64,000 nucleotides of DNA from Paralichthys olivaceus (Eukaryota > Chordata > Actinopteri > Pleuronectiformes > Paralichthyidae). Every line of letters begins with the position of its first letter. The stretch's first letter is position 1. The notes under the pieces are model-generated. The model made no database searches, had not been told where the DNA came from, and was given only the letters and a program-made list of their open reading frames with translations. Where the stretch lies: NCBI RefSeq assembly GCF_024713975.1, contig NC_091110.1, positions 1,860,001 to 1,924,000 on the forward strand. Reading direction: 5' to 3'. Positions 13,201 to 25,200 of this stretch are shown here, in pieces. A program made the position numbers and the translations under genes.

Positions 13201-16200
13201 CTACAACTCATTCAAGACCATTTCTGCCACTGGTGTCCTGTACGTCAAACTTGGTAAGCTTCTCATTATATATACATTGACTTAATAATTCAGGCCTAAA
13301 CCAAATGTTCAAAATAATGAATGTTTAGTGTTTGACTTACTGTATACACAGTAAATTATGAAAGAGTGAAACACGTTTTTTTGCTTTAACTTATCATGAT
13401 GAAAAAAATGTAATGACACCATCTACATTAAGACTGGTTCTGTTTAAGCTCCACTTTCACTATACAATTCTGTTTGACACCTGGCAGGACATTTCATGGA
13501 AACATTTAAAATCGATGAAAGATGGTGCGTCTTCCAGAAAAACACAGAGAGAGGGTAGCCCTTTTGTTTTCTCAGTTAGCCTCCCCTCAGTACTGAAACA
13601 ACTGGAGTAACTGTGGAAATACAAAACAGAAAGAGCCCCATTTATGCTTGTTAACACAATTTCAATGTTTTCCTTATGTTGTTATTTTGGCTCCACAGGA
13701 CTGATGCCCACACATGGCCCAGATGAGACGTAAGTGAACACTTGTGATTCATGTGTTTGTCAGAGCATGTGTGAATAAATGTCGCAACAGCTGCGGAAAG
13801 ATAAATCTTCCAAATGAAGAATCTTTTCATCAGAAAAGTTGCAGCACATTACAATGGAATACAATTTTCTACACTTTTCAAACCACTCCTGCAGTGTACC
13901 CATTTCTGTATTTATGACTGGCATATTTTATCAAACATAGGCTTCTTCAGAATCACAGCACAGAAAAATAATTTGACAAAAGTGAATTTGGGAGAAGTAA
14001 GTTAATTTCCAGGATGATTTGAGGAGGTTATGTGGCTGTTGATCCGTTATGTGTGTGTGTATGAGCAGCATCAAATAAACTAATCAATGATTCAAAATCC
14101 ACTTGTAAATGTTAACCAAGGAACCCTCTTTCATTACATTTACTGATTATGTTAAAGAACAGTATGTTTTTTCAGGTCCAGGTTTTCAGTAAAACTGCTG
14201 TGGAGACCTTTAGAGACTGAAACTAGTGTAGAGGGGATGAGCAGAATACCTGTGTATTTCTCTTTAACTCTGAATGACTGTGCTTCACAGCCATTCATGC
14301 AAAAAACAACCTTATACATGCATTGTATTATCTTTGCATAGAGATATGAAAGGAATAGTTTTATAGTGCTTTGTTTTTGGTGCAATCATTTTGTAAGAAT
14401 ATTGTACTATATTAAAATTCCCCAATAAAGACAAAGGATCTGCGATATCTATTTTAGTATTTTTTTAAACTGCAACTATTTGTTATATGAAAGAAAGTTG
14501 TAAATCTTCTCATTTGTGAAGTAAAATTTTCTTACTCTGGATTGGGGTGTATTTTATTCAAACACTTTATATTAATCCAATTTAGTTAAAGTGCTTTCAT
14601 TTGAGTAATACTTTTTGGGGTTGCAGTGAGTAACAGAGTGGGACAGGTGGGACCTAATGTAACTGTACCTTTGTAATGATGAAGTAACTTGTATATAATT
14701 ATATCCAGACATTTGGCCACGGTTGTTTATTTAGCAAGCCATAATCAGAAATCGTTTTTTTTTAAATTGAATCAACATCATAAACAAGCAGTGATCAATA
14801 ATAAGGTAAAATATCTCATTGATAATCACCAACCACATTACTCAAATCCTCATTCAGCAAAGAAAGTGTGGTCAACAGAAAGCCTGTGTTCATTTGAAGA
14901 ATAAATCTTGAATCAGAGCCGAAGAATAATAAGTTAGTAAGTTAGTACGTTTTCAGGGTAAAAGTGAGAAGGATATGAAAAAGGTAAAAAAAGGTTTCTC
15001 CAAACAGTCATAAAGAAGCTCAGTAACTCTTAAACCCTATTAAAACTTGCTTCTCTGGCCTTTGAAACACTACATTACCAAATTTAGACATTTCTGCCCT
15101 GTTACTAAACTTTCAACAACCCCTTTGTTGTACTTAGACTTTGAATAATGTCTTGTTTGCACTTTCCTGAGATGTTTGTCTATTTAGGAAATACAAAGTT
15201 GATGGAAACAGCCTGTGTTCCCAGAACACACTTATACGCCTCATCTAGGATTCACAGAGCTCATAAAAAGGTCTTACTCCAAGTTTTATCAGCACTTGAA
15301 AAACGATGACTTTTTGAGTCCCAGCCCCCACTGCTACAGAGCGCCGTTTGCCCGTTTATTCCAAATGTATTAATATTGTCCACATTGCACCAAATTCACC
15401 ACTGCACTTCCTGGGCTCATAGGAGCAACACACCATTTACATCCATGCACCAACATATTCTTTGCATTAGTAAGAGTGGTACAGTGCCTGTTCTGAATGT
15501 ACCTGTTTGCTTGGCCTGTGGTAATGCTCTGGAGTCTACCACAGAACCATTCCTTTATATTAGTGAGTCCTCCTCCAACAGTTCTACCATATCCTGTCAC
15601 TTTTTTATTGTTTCTGTGCTTTACATTGTGTGTAGAGTTTTTTTTATATACGATATACAGTGCAGGGTGAAGTAAAAAAACTTAATGTTCATCCTTCCTG
15701 GTTTATCTGCAATGAAGATTTTATAGTCAATCTTGTTCGTAAAATGAAACATATTTTCTTGGGTATTGTTCACATGTGTGGCTTATATATGAGTTTGAAT
15801 GATTGACGTTAGTGGTTTTATTTTTTCATACATTGCATGTTGGCTATTTCAGAAGTCTTTTAAAGGTCCAGTGTGTAAGATTTAGGTGAAAAGGAACTAT
15901 TGTCAGATATTTAATGTAGAATAATCCTCATGATGTTTTCAATAGTTCGTTTCATCTAAATTGTATGAATTGTAGTTTTCTTTACCCCAGAAAAGACCCT
16001 TTATATTTAAATACTTTATATTTACATAGAGGGGTTCCTCTCTGCGGAGGCTGCCATGTTTTTTACATTAGTCCAGACAGGAAAACTAAACACCTTTTGA
16101 GTTTTTATGACAACTGAAGCTACCACAGGTTCTTTATCATGTTTGGAAGGAGAGGGTGAAGTGAGGGGTGTTCAGCTGCAACATGACACTTTAACACTAG

Positions 16201-19200
16201 ATATCACAAAATTCTACACACTGTACCTTTAAGCAATCAACCCAAACTTTTCAAAATGAAAGCTCTCTAATGCTGCTCAGTATAAAGCATTGCAGCAACA
16301 TAATAAACATTGTGCTTTTACTTTAAAGAAGTGATTCTACAAGTGCTGTTGCAATGACGGAGATCAGCACCCACTGCACAGTGAAATGATAAATAACAAA
16401 AATGTAAATGTTGTGGTATTGAAACAGTATTTATAAAGCTTACCAGAACACCCAGTGAATTTGCTTCATGAAATAGGACTCTTTACCTCTGATTTATTTT
16501 GGGTTGATGTTTGGTTATATTCATTATCATTATTAAACTGAGTGGTGTTACTACTTAACAGCAGTTTTTCTCTGTCAGACTAGGAGGTGGGTTATGGAAC
16601 TACCTTTCTTGAACTATTGTTAAATGAATGGTCACCTCCTTGGTCTAGGCTCATGTTTGGTAAGGATTAAAGTTTTAGGTCTAGATCAGACATTCGCATT
16701 TTTCATGCAATCAACCATTTCCTTTATCCGACACACCAGTTGTGAGAGCATATTAGAAGGTGTGTTTTTAACAACTGGCCTTACTTTGTCGAAACCCTCA
16801 GAGCTGTAGAAGTGCAAATGTATGTTTGTAGTATTACAAGTCGCTGCCCAAAGCTAAAATAGGCATGTAAAGACATGTCAGCTAACAGTCATGCCTTCAT
16901 TGCTTTGACTGACTATTAGAGATGGTGAAGACCTATGCTATGCTGCACTGAGTGATGTAGCCACTGATGAGGGTAGCAGGACATGCAGGCTTTTCGTCTC
17001 TCTGTCTTGTGGGTTTGACTCAACAGCACGAGGCTCAGAATAAATTCCTCAGCCTAAAGTCAGACACTAGCCGGTGGTTTGCAAAGGCCTGCTGTGAACT
17101 GGAAAGAATGCTGATTCATGTCCTCATTCAGACCAACAGTTTCTGAATGAATCTCATCAGCCAACAATGTGACTCCTTTAATGTCTTATAGCTAGAGTCA
17201 GGGAGTAGGGGGGTACAGCAAAAGCTGGTATTAATTTACATTAACATAGTCATAATCAGTATAGTCAAATGTAATGTAGTGACAACATCAGTATGAGCTA
17301 ACTGGTGTCATTCGTAGAAGTATTAATTATACCTTAACTTAAAATTCATTTTGAAGGTGCCAACTTATTTATTGCTGCCAATTATTTTCTCAATGATTCC
17401 ATTAATTGTTTTCATTTGTCTAGTTTTGTTTCACCAACCAACTAATAGCAATTAGTCATTAAAATTTCTAAATTCTTAAACAAGTCAAAATCAAAACAGA
17501 CTCACTCAGTAGTGTCCAGATTCAATTGCTGGTAAAAAAAAATAGAATAATGTGAACAACATGAGTCATTTTCAATATTTCTTCAGCAGCTGAATGAAAT
17601 TATGTGTGCCGTGTAAATCTGATTGTGGGTAATGAAAAGAGAAAAGACTCCCGGCGTCCTTTGTGCTGTTAACAGGGCAGAGGAGCCAGGCCATCACCAG
17701 CTGGTTTTAGTGCAGGCAGGTATTTACTTTGTGCATTGGCCTCAGCCTGTTTATTTTGTGGACTGAGACTTAAGTCCTGCACAAACATAACTTATGAGTG
17801 ACTTTAGCAAAGATCCAAGTTTTAAATAAGATTAGGCTTAGAGGTCCAGTGTGGAAGATTTAGTTGAAAGGGCAGAAATTGAATATAAAATAATTAGTGT
17901 GTCATCATCTAAATTGTATGACTTGTTGTTTTCTTTACCCTAGAATGGTCCCTTTATATTTAAATACTTTAAATTTACCAAAGGAGCGGGTCCTCTCTAC
18001 GGAGGCCACAATGTTTTTTACAGTAGTCCAGACTGGACAAACTAAACCTTTTGAATTTTAATGACAACTGAAGGCAGGTTCTCTTTCCTGTTTGGAAGGG
18101 GAGGGTGAGGTGAGGGTAATCAGCTGCAACATGCAACTCCACCACTAGATGTCACTAAATTCTAAACTCTGAACCTTTAACAAGCACAACTATACAACAC
18201 CAACACTGAAACAGCAGATCGACACACAGACAAGGCTCCTTTTCTGTTTAATGTATGGTTCCATTTTCAGTGTGTTTCACTCATTTTATATAATTTCTTA
18301 GTCATATGTCATAAACAATGCTGATTCTGCACCCAGTGCTGAATTTACAAACTTATTTAGTGCTTTAAGTGATAATAGTTGTTTGTGCTGATTAATCATC
18401 AGTAGTAATCCAATGTACTGATTTGTACAGAAATGTCTTTAAATGTTTTAAATAAGTAAGTGAGATCAATTGTAACTGTACAATACATGACTTTGTACTG
18501 GAAGATTAGAGTTTGTTTATATGAGTTTGCCAAAGATTTTGTGGTTCCCAAAAACTTCAGGTTTCAATGAGCACACACTTAAATTGTGAAACCTCACTCT
18601 CCGAAAAGAAAAACCATTCGCAGTTGTCCAACACTTTCTGTCTCACTGACTGTCAATATCTGTTATCAGGAAAAACACACATCAAGTCCTGTCTTGGCCT
18701 AAAAATGTTCTGCAGTTGACTTCAGTATGGTGCTCTGTTCCATTAAAAACAGATGGTTGTGTATGGGAAGAAAATAAAATACTGATGACACCATATAAGG
18801 TCTTCCTGTGGGTGTGTGTCCTGTCTTTAGGGCGTAGCAGCAGAGGTTTTGAGGTGTTGAATGCTTCGTGGAAGGTGCTTTCTACATGTAAGAATGCCTC
18901 TGGTGCACCTCATTGATTAAGCAGAGTCTGTGCTGTTCTGGGGCTGGATCCTCAGCATCCACTTCTTATAACAATGGCTTGATCGACTGCTCCTTCCCCT
19001 CTTTATCCTTCTCCTTACTGATATGAAAGAGCTGTTTAAATTACACTTGTAGGTGTAATGTTGGTCACTGCCCCCTGATCCCATGACTCTGGACCCCCAG
19101 CAGCCCTCCAGGCAAATAAAAGGCCCTGTGCCATCTGCTGTGGGCACTAAAGAGATGTTTGAGCATTGTTTGTTTTTCTTTTCAGGTCACGTGAAAAAGG

Positions 19201-22200
19201 TTTCTGCCAGCCATACCGAGGCATCGCCTGTGCTCGCTTCATAGGCAACCAGAGCATCTATGTTGAGTCACTGCAGATGCAGGGGGAGAGTGAAAACCGG
19301 ATCACAGGTAAGAAATACCACACATTAGTTGACATACTTGAGTCTTTAATAAACACTTGTATTATAAGTGTGTAAGCAAGTGCCAAACAGCTCAACCAGG
19401 TGTCCCTTTCTTCTCTCCAAGCTGCTTTCACTATGATTGGCACATCCACCCACCTGTCCGATCAGTGCTCCAGGTTTGCCATCCCATCCTTCTGCTACTA
19501 CGTCTTCCCTCTGTGTGACGAAGGCTCCCGGGGCCCCCGGCGCCGTCAGCTCTGTCGAGACGAGTGCGAGGCCCTGGAGAATGACCTGTGCCACGCAGAG
19601 TACACCATCGCCCGTTCCAATCCCATGATCCTCATGCAGCTGAAGCTCCCCAGCTGCCACCTACTGCCACGGCCAGGCACGCTTGATGCTGCGTCCTGCA
19701 TGAGGATAGGAGTGCCACCAGAAAAACTAGGTCCATGTAGGTAGATGCTATGGCATGCACGCACACACACACACACACACACATTACAGTTGTTGATTTA
19801 AAAATACATAGCTCATAAAATCAAGGACAAATTAGTCACTCTAATACTATGTGGAGTTGGTCAAACAACCATTCAAACAACCATTCATCAGTTTCATTCA
19901 TCAACATTAGATTTTACCTGTTTGATGCAACTCCAAAGTAAAAAGGAATTACATCTAGCCCAAAGAACAAACAACCAATCACTGTTTGTAAAAGCTTCAG
20001 CTTTGATTTCACCTCACAATTTTAAGGAATGTAACTGCCATGTGTTCAGTCTCAGAGAGGGATTTAAAGAGTTGGCATCATAAACAAATCCCATCTTCAC
20101 TTAAGTTTGATTTAAAATTTTGAGGATCATCATAAAATGTAGTTTTTCTGTGAGGTGGAATAGTACAGAATATGGGGAAATATACTGATTTGCTTTATTT
20201 CTGAGAGTGAGATAAAGAAGATGGATGTTTAAAGTACAGAGCTGGAGACAGGATGTGGTTTGCTTAGCTTAGCATTTTTTAGGAAGAAAATAAGCATATT
20301 TCTTAAACTATTGGCATACTCCATTCAAAGAATGAGTTTGCAACATGAAGCTCCAAAATGTGAAATGTTAGAAGTGAAGTGCACAGAAACACTGAGTAAT
20401 ACAATCCTATTATAACTGTGAGCATGGTTTATAAAGCTGCACACTTCAGAGCACTCACTGAACTAAATCCACAATCCTTGTACACAGGGTAAATCACCTC
20501 TTTTATAGTGTTTGAGTATCCTCACTGAATCACTGTCTGCTTAACAGATTCCCCCGAAGACCACCTCTGCTACAACGAAAGTGGGGCTGAATACAGGGGC
20601 ACAGTCAGCATCACTAGATCTGGTCAGCACTGCCAACCATGGAGCTCTCAGTACCCTCACAGTCACCATCTGTCCCAGGAGTACCCCGAGCTCTGGGGAA
20701 GTCACAACTTCTGTCGTAACCCCGGAGGCCTGATGCAGGCACCCTGGTGCTTCACCTTGGACCCACATGTCAGGGTAGACCTGTGTGACATCCAGCCCTG
20801 CAGTAAGTACTAGTGTTTACCACAAGGAACCAGTAAATGACACAAAACAAGAGGGACACGAGGTCAGTATGTACGGAGTGTAGAATCTGCCAATGAGTGG
20901 GATTTCGTTTGCAAGTTGCACAAGGTAGTAATATGCTAGTGGGAATAGTATCTGCTGTAAGAATCAGTATATGACACCGACTGACATATCATCACGCACT
21001 TTACTATTGACACAGCTGCAGAACACCGATAGCATGTTTCTCAAACAGGCATATTTCTATATTTAACAGATCAGCAAAAGCCAAGGTTGAAATGTTTTCA
21101 CATTTGCAATCTTAATTGTGAGTTTGACAGAATTTCCTCCAGGGTCATGTAGAGATCTGATGGTGGTAAATCTTTTTCTACATCATGACCATTCAAATTA
21201 CTGTAGCAATACTTATCTATTGGAACGTTGTGAACTTAAGTATCACATTATCGCTGTGGGTGCGTAGAACTGCTGAGTGCTGTGATGTAGGATGTTCTTT
21301 TGTCAACATGCATGGGGCAGCACAGTTTAGTGTTACTGATTGGTTGTGTGTGAACGTCACACCTTTAAAAAAACTTGCACCTGTGAACAACGGAAGCTGC
21401 TGCCTTTAGTCAATCAGATCAGGCCGATTATTCCATCACTGTCATTCAGTGAATGTGTGAAAAGGAGTTCAGGCATCATCTATTGTCACGATTAGACCAC
21501 CAGCATTCTTTCAGAATGGATGGGTGATGAAATAAGAGACTGTGGGTAGCAGTGTGGACTGTTGAGCACACCAGCATGAGTCATTTTTCACCACATGCTT
21601 TGTAACATAATGCCGCAGTAGAATGACGGATGTCCTGTGGCCACCCACAGGCCAGAAATAGACCGTTCAGGTAGAGGTTGATGTTGTGCTGCAGAAGCTT
21701 CTTCTTCCTGTGTCGCATATCCCTGTTGCTATGGGTACATAGTACATTCATAAGATAGACCACAGGGCTGCGACTGTAGGTCAACAAAAAGTTGACTTAA
21801 GACATTCTAAAAGCTCCCTAATGTGTCTCTTTCCTACAACAGTATTAGAGTACTAGAGCCATATTGAAGAAGAAAAATCCCATAAAACTTAAAGAATAAA
21901 GTTTAGGCTAATATTGAGAGGATAAAGTTGTAATATTACAAGAATGAAGTAGTTATTTAATGAGAAAAAAGTAATGGTGTTTATATATAATTGACATTCC
22001 TGAGTCATGCTAGTCCTGCTTCTCATAATAATGAGGAGCCGATGAGCCAAAAGATTACATATTTCGATATTTGTGAAACCTCTAAGTTACTAAAGTATAC
22101 CTTGAATTGGGTCATTACAGAGTACTGTACAACACAGTTTGCACAGCATGTAATCAATAACATTTTGTAGCCTACAGTGTCTAAGTGTTTCTGCTGGTAG

Positions 22201-25200
22201 CTCACGGCCACAATAAACAACGCCTCCTTTAAATACCAATGAAGTCAGAACCACCACATCAGTTATGTTACTAATGTGCAGTTCTGGGGTTAAGGACCCC
22301 CAATTAGTCACAATTTACTATCAATGCACTTGCCAGTATTAATTAATTAACTGTAAGTACCTCTATTATATTTGGCCCCACTACAGAACTTTTGATAAGG
22401 TTATTTGACTGAAAAGTGAAGAAATGCAACAGAACCGTAAAGTGTTCCTCAGGGATTCCTTTTCACACTGTATGCATCCTGGTTGAAGCTTATTGTCAAT
22501 ATATATCTGCCCTGTGTTTCTCTTTGTGTCATTTTTGTTCTAGTCCTTGTGGGCCCTCTGTATTTTTTTTCCATTGGTTCTTTGATTTTCTTTTCAGAGA
22601 ACAGAGCACATTTGTTCCAGTAAGACTTTTACCAGATGTAAAGAGTGGAATTTTATTCTTGCACCATGTGGAAGGATGTAGCTTTTAATGGGGATTATCC
22701 ACAGTGACATTATTTTCACTTAAATAGCCAGATCAGGACAAATGAACGCTGATTCCACAGATGATATGTTCAAAGAATGACTATATCTGTTACTCTGTTG
22801 TTTTACAGAGCCTCCAGAGAATCCAAGGAAGGAGATCCTGTTCATTTTAATCCCTGCAATTGCCATCCCATTGGTCATCGCTTGCCTCTTCTTTCTGGTG
22901 TGTATGTGTCGCAATAAGCAAAAGGCTTCGACTGACACACCACCTCGCTGCCAGCTCAGCAGCTCACCCAGCCAGGACATGGAGCTCTCTCTCCTCAGTC
23001 AACAAAAACACCAGGTAATGCATACACACAGTGCACAGACACTTTGATAAAGGGTACTTGATTTTTATTCATTCTGTTGAATAGCAGTGTTCTTAACAAT
23101 ATCAGCAGTGCATTCAAAGACGTAGTAATTTATTTCATAACAGACTTCTGGTGAAATAAATGACAAAGCTGAAATTCAGTGTAGAATCTGTTCCATATAA
23201 ACAGAAGGAGTTGAAATGATAAAGTCCTTTAAACCAGGTTAAAAATGATGCAACCCCTGGAAGGTTGGACTTAAATATATTAATGCCCCTGTAGTTTCAG
23301 TTAACTTTTTGTGGTTCATTACATCCAATCAATGAAATACCTATGTTTGTGGTCTGTTACTCATCAACATGAACAGGGTGAATCTTCTGTTTGCTTGTCA
23401 AGATGGAGTATACAGGGATTGTACCTTTGAGAGTTGTAAAATTCCCTTTTCAAGTTATGATAAACCACTGTGCAATGTCTCGATGTTCGTTAAACCTTAA
23501 AATTTTTGACTATGTGTCTGTTCAGAACTGGTATTAGTATGTGTCAACTCGTGTCTCCAGTGACAACTTCAGATTTCACTTTCTCCTCTATGAGCAATAA
23601 ACATGTATGTCATTATGTCAGGTCAGTTTTAATATTGTTGCAGTAGGCACAAATAAATCAATGTATTTGAAACACTGATATATATTACATATTTTGGGCT
23701 CATTATGAAATTGTAGCAGGTCAGATGACGTCAGCTGAGTAGGCGTTTGTTCAATGTGGCTCAGGACAATTATGACCACATGCATCCCAGACCACCTCTG
23801 AATGTGTTCTGAGTGATAGAATCTCAGATGCGTCTGCGATGCACTTCAAATACATTCACACGTGTACTTAGAGCAGCCCACTTGTTATTGGATCGCCACA
23901 GATAGATGAAAATGTTATGTCTGAACAGAGCCTGATTCTCAAACTCAGATCCATACATTTTAGGTCTTCATTTAATTGGTACCTCAAGCAACACATAACA
24001 CCAATGCAAATGTTTACGTTTTTAATGCACTACGGGATTCTGTCTGAACATCCATTACAGCCATACAGTTGTATTTCAGTGCTTAAGTACTGCTTTAGGT
24101 TTTATTGTTCGTAATACACTTTGCTGACATGTATTTGTGTTTATTTATTTGTTGCTGCAGGCCAAGCTGAGGGAGATTAATATGTCAGCAGTACGGTTTA
24201 TGGAGGAGCTTGGCGAGGATCGGTTTGGCAAGGTTTACAAAGGCCAACTGTATGGCACCGCTCCTGGTGAGCAGATCCAAGTGGTGGCCATCAAGACATT
24301 GAAAGACAAGGTTGATGTCACTCTCTGTGAGGAATTTCGCCATGAAGCCATGCTCCGCTTTCACATACAGCACCAAAGCATAGTTAGTTTGCTGGGTGTG
24401 GTCACCAAAGAGCAGCCAATGAGCATGATATTCAACTACTCCAGCCTCGGTGACCTGCATGAGTATCTGGTGATGCGCTCCCCAAACTCAGATGTTGGCA
24501 GCTCAGATGATGATAAGACCGTCAAATCCACTTTGGAGCAAGCTGATTTTCTTCATGTTATCACCCAGATTGCTGCTGGAATGGAGTACCTTTCCGGCCA
24601 ACAATTGATCCATAAAGACCTTTCTGCCCGAAACATCCTAGTCTTCGACAAACTCAGCATCAAGATACTGGATCTGGGCCTGTTCAGAGATGTCTACTCT
24701 GCCGATTACTACAATCTCATGGGCACAAGTCTTTTCCCTATTCGTTGGATGTCCCCAGAAGCAATTATGTATGGCAAGTTCTCCACCGACTCTGACATCT
24801 GGTCTTACGGTGTATTGATGTGGGAGACATTCAGTTATGGTCTGCAGCCGTACTGTGGCTACTCCAACCAGGATGTGATCGAGATGGTTCGCAACCACCG
24901 GCTACTGCCATGTCCAGATGACTGCCCAGCCTGGATTTACACTCTCATGCTGGAGTGTTGGAGTGAAATTCCGGCAAGAAGACCTCGCTTCAAGGACATC
25001 CACACACGCCTGCGCTCTTGGGAGAGTCTGTCTAACTATAATAGCTCTGCTCAGACTTCTGGCACCAGCAACACTACTCAGACCAGCTCTCTCAGCACCA
25101 GCCCTGTTAGCAACATCAGCATGAGCACAGCAAATGCATCACGCTACACCAGCCCCAAAAAGAGCTCACCATTCCATCAGCCCCAGTTCATGCCCATGAA

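Larger units (their letters stand above)
13730..19185 (+). other. ror2 intron 4 (5.5 kb)
   Basis: Holds two copies of the TTAA-flanked MITE (15864-16228 and 17842-18176) and a dispersed repeat at 15475-15805. No exon or RNA gene was recognised in the rest. The neighbouring intron 3 (13254-13698) contains nothing notable. Confidence 0.75.

Noticed and set aside
13460..13657. Pair of ORFs in ror2 intron 3
   Set aside because: No similarity to the receptor and not flanked by usable splice sites in phase.
19741..19746. Second GT donor for ror2 exon 6
   Set aside because: Using it adds four bases and breaks the frame into the kringle exon.
24137..24160. Upstream extension of the ror2 kinase frame
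   Set aside because: It lies before a clear GTTGCTGCAG acceptor and matches intron sequence, not the ROR2 protein.
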